Positions 11,876 through 22,650 of a DNA stretch of 64,000 bases are shown piece by piece; the stretch's first letter is position 1, and every line of letters begins with the position of its first letter. A model generated the notes under the pieces. It was not told the origin of the DNA and ran no database searches. It worked only from the letters and a program-made list of their open reading frames with translations. Position numbers and translations under genes: made by a program. The stretch lies in NCBI GenBank assembly GCA_002900995.3, contig CM035314.1:1333252-1397251 (forward strand). The letters are read 5' to 3'. This DNA comes from Ganoderma boninense (lineage: Eukaryota > Basidiomycota > Agaricomycetes > Polyporales > Polyporaceae).

Positions 11876-14800
11876 TTGGCAAGGCCAATTCCTCTGTACA
11901 ACATAGATGGTACTGAGAACCGTGATGGGACGATCACGGAAGTCGCTGTGTTGGATATGGCGATTGGAGACCACCAGGAGAAGGTGGTGTTTGTGGTGAC
12001 AGACATAGGAGAAGAGGATGTGATCATTGGCCTGGACTGGCTGCGCGAGCACAACCCTGAAGTAGATTGGGAACGTGGCTCGCTGCGCCTATCGAGATGT
12101 CCAGAGGCATGTCCGGCTCATCAGAAGGCATCCAAACCTGTTGAGACCAAAGCATGTGATACAGAGGTACAGCTTACGGCGTGCAATGGTTCTCGACGGG
12201 TGCAGAAGGCAAAGACAATGGGTAGGATATGCATAGCCGTAATGGTCGAGGAGGAAGAGGAAGATAGGCCTCCACCACCAGGTTTTCTGCCGGAATGGGA
12301 TGGCACTGAGGAGTCTCTTCTCAATGCACTGGAAGATGGACAATGACTTCGAGGTACCCCCAAGATCTTTGTGTCGGCGAGCTACACGTACTCTCAACAG
12401 CTCGCTGAACAAGAGTGCCAGAAGAAGGAAGTCCGTCCTGTCGAAGAGATTGTACCTCCCCAGTACCATGAGTATCTGCGTGTGTTCTCGAAAGAGGCGT
12501 CCGAACATCTACCTGAACATGGACCCTACGACCACGCTATAGAACTCGTACCAGATGCTAGGATGTTCCATTCCAAGGTGTACCCCCTGTCACCCAGTGA
12601 GCAGGTCGAGCTTGACAAGTTCCTTAGTGAGAACTTGGCCAAAGGCTATATTCAAGAGTCGAAGTCACCGATGTCGTCACTATTCTTCTTCGTTAAAAAG
12701 AAGGACAGCAGCCTACGTCCTGTACAAGACTACTGGCGATTGAACGACATCACTATTAAGAACTGATACCCACTGCTGTTGGTGTCGGACTTGATGGATT
12801 GACTCAAGAGGGCCAAGTACTTTACAAAGCTTGACATCCGTTGGGGGTACAACAATGTGCGGATTAAGACCGGCAATGAATGGAAGGCTACCTTTGTTAC
12901 CAATCGTGGACTGTTCGAACCGAATGTGATGTACTTTGGACTGGCTAACTCGCCCAGTACATTCTCTGCACTTATGAACAACATCTTCAAGGACCTCATC
13001 ATACTCGGCAAAATCACTATCTACCTCGACGACATCCTCATATTCACCAACAACATCGAGGAACACCGCACACTGGTGCGTGAGGTCCTGAAGCGTCTGG
13101 CGGAGCACAACCTGTTCTGCAAGCCAGAGAAGTGTGAATTCGAACAGCCTAAGGTTGAGTACCTAGGTGTGCTCGTCTCGGAGAACCGTGTGGAGATGGA
13201 CCCAGTGAAGGTCAGGGGTATTGCAGAATGGCCTGTCCCTCAGAATGCCTCAGAAGTCTGGAAGTTCCACCTACAGGAGGTTCATTAAGGACTTCAGTGC
13301 AGTATGCAAACCCCTGGACCATCTCATGGGTAATGCTCCCTGGTAATGGGGTGCCGAAGAGCAATCAGCATTCAATGAGCTCAAATGTCACTTCACTGAA
13401 AGCCCTGTCCTGAGCATGTATGACCCAGACTGCAAGACCCACATTGAAGTCGATGCATCTGGGTATGCTACCGGTGCATTTCTGTCTCAGGAGGGGGAGG
13501 ACGGCAAATGGCACCCTGTGGCTTTCCACTCTGAGTCAATGAGCGATGCGGAACGCAACTACGAGATCTATGACAAGGAGATGCTTGCTATCATCCGTGC
13601 CCTGCAGGCCTGGCGCCACTACCTCGAGGGTCTTCCTAGTGTGTTCGAGATCCAGTCGGACCACAAGAACCTCGAGTACTGGAAGGCTGCTCAAAACCTC
13701 ACACGCAGGCAGGCACGATGGGCTCTCTACCTGTCATGGTTCAACTTTGTCATTGCACACAAGCCAGGCACCTCCAACGGTAGGGCAGATGCGCTGTCGC
13801 GCAGGCCTGATCACCAGAAGGATGACGCCGATGACAACCTGAACCGAGTCATGTTGCAACCCGATCGCTTCCGAGTACTGGCAGCCAAGAGAGGGCACAT
13901 GTCGGTGGTACCAGAGAAGGCACTGCTCTGCCGCATTCGAGAATGTGGAGAGCGTGAGCAGGAGGTCGCAGAGGCACTCAGCAAGCTCGATAAGCTAGGG
14001 CCAGCACGCCTACAGAATGATTTGGTGGACTGGAACACAGAACAAGGCCTGCTGCTCTACCGCGGCCGAGTTTATGTCCCCAAAGACGACGCGCTCCGAG
14101 CAGAGATAGTGCGCATTTACCATGACCTCCCGCCTGCTGGACACCCTGGCCAGGCAAAGACGGTGGAGTTGGTTACACAGAACTACTGGTGGCCGGGCAT
14201 GGCAAAGTTCATTAAGGATTACATTGAGACCTGTGACACTTGTCGCCATGGCAAGACTTCACATACGAAGCCACACGGTCCCCTTCAACCCAACGAGATC
14301 CCGGACGGCCCAGGCCAAGTAGTTACCTGTGACTTCATCACTGGACTGCTGGAGGTGGACGGATACAACGCGCTCCAGCTTATTGCTGATCGCATGGAAA
14401 GATGATTCACCTTATTCCATGCACCGAGGAGATCGACACGGAAGGGACTGCAGACAACTTCATTAGAGAATGGTTCGTTCTACATGGACTCCCGCGAAAG
14501 ATCATCTCTGATCGGGGGCCCCAGTTCTCTAGCAAGCTCTTCCGTGCAATCCTTAAAGGCCTCAATATAGAAAGTGCATTGTCCACGCCTACCACCCTCA
14601 GACAGATGGGCAGTCGGAGCGATGGAACCAGGAGATAGAGGCGTACCTGCAGATGTACTGCTCAAGGCACCGCAACAATTGGGTCAAGTGGCTGCCAACA
14701 GCAGAATACTGCTTCAACTTGCGCGTACATTCATCCACAGGGTACTCGCTGTTTTACCTCATGTAGGGCTATGAACCTCAGTTCCACGTTCCAATGCTAT

Positions 14801-15390
14801 CCACCACGGTGCCTACAGCAGACAAACGAAGAGAGGAGTTGCGGCAGGCAAGGGAGGATGCGACGTCAGCCTTAACCCTGGCAGCAGAGCGGATGAAGGA
14901 GTACTACGATCGCTATGTCTCCGCTGCTCCAGAGTTCAAGGAGGGTCAGAAGGTGTGGCTTGACACGAGGAACTTCTGGGTTCTCGGAAACTGGTGGACC
15001 GGTACGCTGGCCCATACCCTGTCAAGCGCAAAGTGGGCAACTTGGCTTACAAGCTCAAGCTCCCCAAAGACATGGGGCTCCACCCGGTGTTCCATGTAAC
15101 GCTCCTACACCTACACAAAGAAAGCCAACTTCCCAGCCGGCATCCCCTGAACCTGCAGCTCTTGAAGTGGAAGGAGAGGAAGAGTACGAAGTAGAAGAAG
15201 TGTTAGAGTCGTGTCAGTATGGGCGGTGGAAAGAAACTGCAGTATCTTGTTCACTGGAAGGGCTGGGGCCCTGAACACGATAGCTGGGAAGACGTGTCGG
15301 ATCTAGCAAACGCGCCAAAAGTGCTGCAACAGTTTCATTCGACACACCCCAATGCTCCTGGCCCCCTCAACAAGAAGACTCAATTGTGAG
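11876..15390 (+). pseudogene. pol: Gypsy copy 1 pol remnant (protease C-part, RT, RNase H, integrase, chromodomain)
   Basis: Pieces in order: protease C-part 11876-12346 (IIGLDWLREHNPEVDW), RT 12371-13288 with YLDD near 13020, RNase H 13416-13840, integrase 13900-14760 with an HHCC-type zinc region near 14120-14260 and the D-D-E core to about 14640, and a chromodomain at about 15150-15360. Breaks: the N-terminal protease with its DSG site is deleted together with most of gag; stops TGA at 12764-12766 and 12800-12802 stand where copy 4 has CGA Arg codons; an RT deletion of about 24 bp lies near 13265; there is a frameshift near 14395; and TAG lies at 14764-14766. The same two TGAs, the deletion and the TAG recur in copies 2 and/or 3. 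It cannot make a functional polyprotein. Confidence 0.9.
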
Positions 15391-15415
15391 GACACGATCC
15401 TTAGGAGGGGGGTAT

Positions 15416-15875
15416 TGTCATGGATGGCACACTCGGCGCCTACCCCGGCGTCTCTCTTTCCCTTTTTGGACAGTTTGCCTCCCGTGTCGTCCTTATTGTC
15501 CTCCGTTGTTTAGCAAACCCGTCTCTTGTTCTCGCAGTACAATAACTCCTTTACCCATTTTTTCCCGTTGTCATTGTACTACATACCATTGTTCTTCCAC
15601 TAGTTCCCGTGTCCATAGTTACCTATTGTCCCTAGTTCCCATTGTCCATTACATGTATATAAGGCCTGTACTTTGCTAGCTGGAGACCTCAGTTTTGACC
15701 TCTTGTCTCCAGGTAAGCCTCGCTGTATTCTCGCTCATTAGTTACTCGCTCAATACATCTTGTCTCCAGCCTGACTGTCGAGCCCTGCTCCGTTCTCGCT
15801 GCACAAGTGCTCGACGACACCCTTGCTCGTCTCATAAGCCTCCTCCCTGATCTTACTCGACAGCCAGTCGTAACA
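15416..15875 (+). repeat. 3' LTR of Gypsy copy 1
   Basis: 460 bp, TGTCATGGATGG...CAGTCGTAACA. It shares small variants (for example GCTAGCTGGAGACC) with the 3' LTR of copy 2 (16549-17008, inverted) that differ from the copy 1 5' LTR. Confidence 0.92.
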
Positions 15876-16111
15876 GTATTGGCCACTTCATACATAAAGT
15901 GTTTCCAGTAGAAGGGTTTAGATTGGTGACTAGTGTAATGGTCTGGATGTTTGAGTAGATACATAGATGCCATTGGCCCTCCAGTTTCTGAGGATGAAGT
16001 AAGAGGATCTACTATTTTAGTAATAGTACTAGAAGCTTTATCCTTTTTAGTTTTGTGATGTTCCAACAATTGTACATTGTGTTCAAATATCTGCTGAACA
16101 GATTGAAACAT
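15876..16111 (-). pseudogene. Upstream fragment of the Helitron-type helicase relic
   Basis: The reverse strand from 16111 encodes a segment containing ASMYLLKHPDHYTSHQSKPF followed by YWKHFMYEVA, running straight into the Gypsy copy 1 3' LTR at 15875. This is the kind of sequence found upstream of the helicase core in fungal Helitron/Pif1 proteins, on the same strand as the 8540-9660 relic. The two are most simply parts of one element split by later insertions. Confidence 0.6.
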
Positions 16112-16548
16112 TACATGTGTTTTAGTGGTGTTTTGGTAATATAATCAGCAACATATGCATGTCATGAATGGTGTCACAGCTTTTCATGCCACACTTGGTC
16201 TGGCATCTTATCAGGACAAGTTATCTCTCAGTTCATCTTATTTTTTCCTTTATCTTATCATTCTTTCCTTTATCTTATCTCTTTTCTCTTTATCTTATCT
16301 CTTCTCCTATCTTATCTGCTTCTTAGATCATTTTCTCACCTGCAACAGGTCCCAGGACCTGCCCTGAACTGATGGTTTGTGCACCGTTTACATGTAGTAT
16401 AGTTTACATATAGTATATCAAGGGCTGTGATGTGGGATCAAGAACCTCAGATTCTGTCTTCTGTTCTCCCCTCCCTTTTACTGTAGGCAGCCTAACAGCC
16501 CCTGCCCCTCTGCACCTTCTAGTCTAGGCAATCCATCATCTTCTCTTC
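16112..16548. repeat. Spacer with pyrimidine-rich tandem repeat between inverted Gypsy copies
   Basis: 16245-16318 holds degenerate repeats of TTTATCTTATC. The remainder has no gene. Together with 15876-16111 it forms the 673-bp loop between the inverted Gypsy copies. Confidence 0.6.
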
Positions 16549-17008
16549 TGTTATGACTGGCTGTCGAGTAAGATCAGGGAGGAGGCTTATGAGACGAGCA
16601 AGGGTGTCGTCGAGCACTTGTGCAGCGAGAACGGAGCAGGGCTCGACAGTCAGGCTGGAGACAAGATGTATTGAGCGAGTAACTAATGAGCGAGAATACA
16701 GCGAGGCTTACCTGGAGACAAGAGGTCAAAACTGAGGTCTCCAGCTAGCAAAGTACAGGCCTTATATACATGTAATGGACAATGGGAACTAGGGACAATA
16801 GGTAACTATGGACACGGGAACTAGTGGAAGAACAATGGTATGTAGTACAATGACAACGGGAACAATGGGTAAAAGGAGTTATTGTACTGCGAGAACAAGA
16901 GACGGGTTTGCTAAACAACGGAGGACAATAAGGACGACACGGGAGGCAAACTGTCCAAAAAGGGAAAGAGAGATGCCGGGGTAGGCGCTGAGTGTGCCAT
17001 CCATGACA
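16549..17008 (-). repeat. 3' LTR of Gypsy copy 2
   Basis: 460 bp, beginning TGTTATGACTGG and ending CCATGACA on the plus strand, followed by the complement of the polypurine tract (ATACCCCCCTCCT). Confidence 0.92.
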
Positions 17009-17037
17009 ATACCCCCCTCCTAAGGATCGTGTCCTCA

Positions 17038-20000
17038 CAATTGAGTCTTCTTGTTGAGGGGGCCAGGAGCATTGGGGTGTGTCGAATGAAACTGTTGCAG
17101 CACTTTTGGCGCGTTTGCTAGATCCGACACGTCTTCCCAGCTATCGTGTTCAGGGCCCCAGCCCTTCCAGTGAACAAGATACTGCAGTTTCTTCCACCGC
17201 CCATACTGACACGACTCTAACACTTTCTCTACTTCGTACTCTTCCTCTCCTTCCACTTCAAGAGCTGCAGGTTCAGGGGGATGCCGGCTGGGAAGTTGGC
17301 TTTCTTTGTGTAGGTGTAGGAGCGTTACATGGAACACCGGGTGGAGCCCCATGTCTTTGGGGAGCTTGAGCTTGTAAGCCAAGTTGCCCACTTTGCGCTT
17401 GACAGGGTATGGGCCAGCGTACCGGTCCACCAGTTTCCGAGAACCCAGAAGTTCCTCGTGTCAAGCCACACCTTCTGACCCTCCTTGAACTCTGGAGCAG
17501 CGGAGACATAGCGATCGTAGTACTCCTTCATCCGCTCTGCTGCCAGGGTTAAGGCTGACGTCGCATCCTCCCTTGCCTGCCGCAACTCCTCTCTTCGTTT
17601 GTCTGCTGTAGGCACCGTGGTGGATAGCATTGGAACGTGGAACTGAGGTTCATAGCCCTACATGAGGTAAAACAGCGAGTACCCTGTGGATGAATGTACG
17701 CGCAAGTTGAAGCAGTATTCTGCTGTTGGCAGCCACTTGACCCAATTGTTGCGGTGCCTTGAGCAGTACATCTGCAGGTACGCCTCTATCTCCTGGTTCC
17801 ATCGCTCCGACTGCCCATCTGTCTGAGGGTGGTAGGCCGTGGACAATGCACTTTCTATATTGAGGCCTTTAAGGATTGCACGGAAGAGCTTGCTAGAGAA
17901 CTGGGGCCCCCGATCAGAGATGATCTTTCGCGGGAGTCCATGTAGACGGAACCATTCTCTAATGAAGTTGTCTGCAGTCCCTTCCGTGTCGATCTCCTCG
18001 GTGCATGGAATAAGGTGAATCATCTTTCCATGCCGATCAGCAATAAGCTGGAGCGCGTTGTATCCGTCCACCTCCAGCAGTCCAGTGATGAAGTCACAGG
18101 TAACTACTTGGCCTGGGCCGTCCGGGATCTCGTTGGGTTGAAGGGGACCGTGTGGCTTCGTATGTGAAGTCTTGCCATGGCGACAAGTGTCACAGGTCTC
18201 AATGTAATCCTTAATGAACTTTGCCATGCCCGGCCACCAGTAGTTCTGTGTAACCAACTCCACCGTCTTTGCCTGGCCAGGGTGTCCAGCAGGCGGGAGG
18301 TCATGGTAAATGCGCACTATCTCTGCTCGGAGCGCGTCGTCTTTGGGGACATAAACTCGGCCGCGGTAGAGCAGCAGGCCTTGTTCTGTGTTCCAGTCCA
18401 CCAAATCATTCTGTAGGCGTGCTGGCCCTAGCTTATCGAGCTTGCTGAGTGCCTCTGCGACCTCCTGCTCACGCTCTCCACATTCTCGAATGCGGCAGAG
18501 CAGTGCCTTCTCTGGTACCACTGACATGTGCCCTCTCTTGGCTGCCAGTACTCGGAAGCGATCGGGTTGCAACATGACTCGGTTCAGGTTGTCATCGGCG
18601 TCATCCTTCTGGTGATCAGGCCTGCGCGACAGCGCATCTGCCCTACCGTTGGAGGTGCCTGGCTTGTGTGCAATGACAAAGTCGAACCGTGACAGATAGA
18701 GAGCCCAACGTGCCTGCCTGCGTGTGAGGTTTTGAGCAGCCTTCCAGTACTCGAGGTTCTTGTGGTCCGACTGGATCTCGAACACACTAGGAAGACCCTC
18801 GAGGTAGTGGCGCCAGGCCTGCAGGGCACGGATGATAGCAAGCATCTCCTTGTCATAGATCTCGTAGTTGCGTTCCGCATCGCTCATTGACTCAGAGTGG
18901 AAAGCCACAGGGTGCCATTTGCCGTCCTCTCCCTCCTGAGACAGAACCGCGCCGGTAGCGTACCTGGATGCATCGACTTCAATGCGGGTTTTGCGGTCTG
19001 GGTGATACATGCTCAGGACAGGGCTTTCAGTGAAACGACGTTTGAGCTCGTCGAATGCTGACTGCTCTTCGGCACCCCATTGCCAGGGAGCATTACCCAT
19101 GAGATGGTCCAGGGGTTTGCATACTGCACTGAAGTCCTTAATGAACCTCCTGTAGGTGGAACTTCCAGACTTCTGAGGCATTCTGAGGGACAGGCCATTC
19201 TGCAATACCCCTGACCTTCACTGGGTCCATCTCCACACGGTTCTCCGAGACGAGCACACCTAGGTACTCAACCTTAGGCTGTTCGAATTCACACTTCTCT
19301 GGCTTGCAGAACAGGTTGTGCTCCGCCAGACGCTTCAGGACCTCACGCACCAGTGTGCGGTGTTCCTCGATGTTGTTGGTGAATATGAGGATGTCGTCGA
19401 GGTAGATAGTGATTTTGCCGAGTATGATGAGGTCCTTGAAGATGTTGTTCATAAGTGCAGAGAATGTACTGGGGCGAGTTAGCCAGTCCAAAGTACATCA
19501 CATTCGGTTCGAACAGTCCACGATTGGTAACAAAGGTAGCCTTCCATTCATTGCCGGTCTTAATCCGCACATTGTTGTACCCCCAACGGATGTCAAGCTT
19601 TGTAAAGTACTTGGCCCTCTTGAGTCAATCCATCAAGTCCGACACCAACAGCAGTGGGTATCAGTTCTTAATAGTGATGTCGTTCAATCGCCAGTAGTCT
19701 TGTACAGGACGTAGGCTGCTGTCCTTCTTTTTAACGAAGAAGAATAGTGACGACATCGGTGACTTCGACTCTTGAATATAGCCTTTGGCCAAGTTCTCAC
19801 TAAGGAACTTGTCAAGCTCGACCTGCTCACTGGGTGACAGGGGGTACACCTTGGAATGGAACATCCTAGCATCTGGTACGAGTTCTATAGCGTGGTCGTA
19901 GGGTCCATGTTCAGGTAGATGTTCGGACGCCTCTTTCGAGAACACACGCAGATACTCATGGTACTGGGGAGGTACAATCTCTTCAACAGGACGGACTTCC

Positions 20001-20092
20001 TTCTTCTGGTACTCTTGTTCAGCGAGCTGTTGAGAGTAGGTGTAGCTCGCCGACACAAAGATCTTAGGAGTACCTCGAAGTCGTCGTCCATC
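17038..20092 (-). pseudogene. pol: Gypsy copy 2 pol remnant, 3' part
   Basis: The reverse strand holds the RT N-part (19661-20092, SPMSSLFFFVKKKDSSLRPV), RT core pieces (19138-19570 with YLDDIL), then one 515-codon frame (17658-19205) covering RT C-end, RNase H and nearly all of integrase (CDTC zinc ligands, ISDRGPQFSS, AYHPQTDGQSERW), and a chromodomain at 17038-17430 (LVHWKGWGPEHDSWE). It shares the RT deletion and the two TGA codons with copies 1 and 3, plus an extra G near 19473 that breaks the frame. In the RNase H entry region it keeps CpG codons lost in copies 1 and 3. Confidence 0.9.
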
Positions 20093-20418
20093 TAAGGCTG
20101 AACACGGGTCCGGGTACCCCCACGGGTACCCATGACCCGACCCGCCAAACAACCTGCAGGTCCGGGTCATGTAGATCCGGGTTACCCACATGGCGGGTAG
20201 TCTGCGGGTCCAGGTCGGATATTTTCAGCAGAGTCCGCAACCCGCGGGTACCTGCGAGCACCCGCTACCACACCGGTACTATCTGTAGTGCCCTCGAGAT
20301 GGGTGCAAAGGTGAAACTATGGTGCATAACGTAGACTCATTGTGATGTGGTAGAGAACAGTACATGTACAACTAGATTATTCACACCACGACACGCGTAG
20401 TTACCAGTACGTATGAAC

Positions 20419-21412
20419 CTAATACTCCCCATCTTCTTCGTCCGAAGAGTCTGCTACATAACGTAAGCTCGGCATGCTATCATCGGAGCTATAGCCGGAG
20501 TCGCTGCGAGGCGCGGGAGGGGTTGGAAGCAACATGTACGTACGCTCAGTGGACAAGGACTGCGGCGGAATCCTCAAGAGGCTCCGGCCGTCATCCAAAT
20601 AGGCCGATCGCGGCATCTGTTCTCCGTAAGCATTGCGTGCCGGAACAAGGAAGGTGCAAATGTCCAGGAGTGCCCCCGTGGGCGAAACTGTAAGCATAGA
20701 GCTAATTAGTATTCGGACACGTGGTTTCGGCTGAATACTACGGGACTTACAATCTGATGGGGCATTCGCGAGGGTCGCCAAGACAGCGGGGTCTCGGTCA
20801 TCGATGTACGGCATGACTGGCGGTATCTCAATGCCAGGCTCGTCGAAAACATCCTGCGTGTGCGGCGTGCCATGTTTAGCAGGGTGTATTATGGAGGATA
20901 GAGGCTCAAAGATGAAGACTTACAGAAGGCAGATGACCAAGGAACCACTCCACAGCGGTCTCAACTACATGTCCTGCAGCCTCCGGCTGGCTCAAGGCGA
21001 GCGTTTCGGCGACGAGCTCACCAACGAACTCGTAGTACATGTCGACCGGTGTGTCCTCTCGTCCTAGATAGAACGCGCGGTATCCGAGTGCGAAGTGCCT
21101 GAGGAGTTCACGTTCTTCTTCTGTGATGCCGGTGCCAGACAGAGGGCCGCCTTGGATGCGCTCGAGCCAGCGACGAAAGAAGTCGGGCTGGCCATTGTCG
21201 GGGTCGAAGTCGCCTGTCGCAACCGTGAACTTCGAGGAGGCGCTGTCTATGTGAGAAAAGGAGAATAACGGTGGAATGTGACCACTTACCGAAACCGTGA
21301 TGGCTTGTCCATCGACTACGATGGTAACCTGGTCTATCGGGCCAAACAGACGGTTCTCCCACGGCTCGGGGAAAACATGCATGGTGACCGGGGAATTGAC
21401 GTTGAGAGCCAT
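20419..21412 (-). CDS. Unrecognised 286-aa passenger gene inside the hAT element, 3 exons
   Basis: Exons 21412-20924, 20853-20751 and 20687-20419 (489+103+269 nt = 287 codons including TAG) join in phase through two GTAAGT...CAG introns of 70 and 63 nt. The start ATG at 21412 (MALNVNSPVTMHVFPEP) is about 95 bp below a reverse TATATAAC box at 21507-21514. The protein has no signal peptide or membrane segment that I can see. It has an N-terminal region with IDQVTIVVDGQAITV, a helical middle (WLERIQGG, ERELLRHFALGYRAFYLG, EFVGELVAETLALS) and an acidic Ser/Asp-rich tail (SDSGYSSDDSMPSL...SSDEEDGEY). There are no stops or frameshifts. I recognise no family; it is not a transposase. It could be an accessory transposition factor, a regulator, or a captured host gene. 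Confidence 0.82.
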
Positions 21413-21506
21413 GAGGCGTATCGCTGCAAGCCGAAGGCAACTAGCTGAGCTCGTATGCGGGAAGTCGATGAGGAAGGCCCATGGGAGCACGGCCGTCGCA
21501 TGGAAG

Positions 21507-21514
21507 TTATATAC
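21507..21514 (-). promoter_or_regulatory. TATA box of the hAT passenger gene
   Basis: GTATATAAC on the reverse strand, about 95 bp upstream of ATG 21412. It supports the chosen start and excludes the longer upstream ORF extension to 21796. Confidence 0.6.
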
Positions 21515-22531
21515 TGCGAGGTGAGAGAGGCTGAGGGCAACTACGTGGGGGGCTGATCTCTGACGACAATGGGGTGTGGTGTGGTGTAGTAGACGCAGAC
21601 AAGAGAGGTCGCATTGGATCACGAGGCAGTCGGCCTTGGGGGCGGGTGCGGATGCATGAGGAAAAGGAAAGGAAAGCCTCATGGCCGGACGATGAGGGGG
21701 CGACACATGCATTGACCGAGTTGCTGATAAAGGCTCGGGGCGACTATTGGCTGGGATGGCGGCATTTCTAAGAACGGGAGGCCGACGGGGGATCATGGGG
21801 CGGCCGGAATCGCAGAGGTGCGCAGTTGATCAGTGAGGCGCTCGCACAGATAACGATCTGTGCGGGGCAAGCGGAAAAGCTGTGCTCAGTCGGAAGTGGC
21901 GCGTGAGGGTAGTGTTGACCAAGCGTGCGCGGGGACGCAGAGAGAGTGGTGCTGAGGAATGAGTTGAGGATGTTGGACGCCAGGAGTACAGGTATGGCGA
22001 GTAAGGTTCGTCGGCCAACCAGCCTTGAAGGCTTCCCCGTGGGACGAAGAACCACAAGGAGCGCCGCTGTGGACGCACGGCGCTCTCTCGACGTATATCA
22101 GCCTCGTGGCCTTGCCACGTCCTCCCTCCACCTCCCAGTTCTCTCTATCACTGCTAGTCCGACTGCCCCACTGATTCAGCCGAGATTATGACAACTCGCT
22201 TTCTAACTCCTCTTACTCGTGTACTCTGGCGTTCTCGTGACCGCGTCCTGGTTGGTAATTTCTCTGTCACAAATTGCCTGGGGGAAGGCAACAGGTGAGT
22301 GGTCATTACTGTTTGTGGGCCATCTTGGGGGCTGACGATTGGTAACGTCCCACTTCAGCATGATCACCTCTCCAAGGTGTTCCCCGGAACATGCATTCCA
22401 GATACAAGCCCGCCCTGGGAGTCACGTTGGCTGCGAGGCGGGAAGGGTTTCCGTCCTGCAACCGGACTTCGACGTTGAGGGCGCACTGCGGTTCCCAAAT
22501 CTTCGCAACCACCTCTCGTCCAATGTGTGGG

Positions 22532-22539
22532 TATATAAG
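22532..22539 (+). promoter_or_regulatory. TATA box of the hAT transposase gene
   Basis: TATATAAG about 112 bp upstream of ATG 22651. It makes the in-frame ATG at 22339, which lies upstream of the box, an unlikely start. Confidence 0.65.
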
Positions 22540-22650
22540 ACAAGCCTCTTCGTGAACGTCAAGAAGGTCAGTCCCTTTTGGACCGCCCTCACCGAACCCG
22601 ATCTCACATCTGCTCGTCCTCGCGACCTCTCTTCCACGCTATCAAGCTCT

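Larger units (their letters stand above)
10494..15875 (+). mobile_element. Ty3/Gypsy chromodomain retrotransposon, copy 1 (defective)
   Basis: It is bounded by two 460-bp LTRs (10494-10953 and 15416-15875) with TGT...ACA ends and a purine-rich tract (AGGAGGGGGGTAT) immediately before the 3' LTR. Flanking 5-mers GGCTC and GTATT do not match, so there is no visible TSD; left and right flanks also belong to different older sequences. Gag and the start of protease are deleted, and pol is broken by stops and frameshifts. Confidence 0.92.

Noticed and set aside
16245..16318. CRISPR-like array
   Set aside because: It is a degenerate pyrimidine tandem repeat without spacers; the genome is eukaryotic.
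21251..21293. Possible 43-nt GTAAGT...ATAG intron in the hAT passenger gene
   Set aside because: Shorter than the other introns seen here, and its removal shifts the frame out of the long ORF; reading through keeps the frame open.
22339..22650. Upstream in-frame ATG extending the hAT transposase
   Set aside because: It lies upstream of the TATA box at 22532-22539, so it would not be in the mRNA; ATG 22651 fits better.
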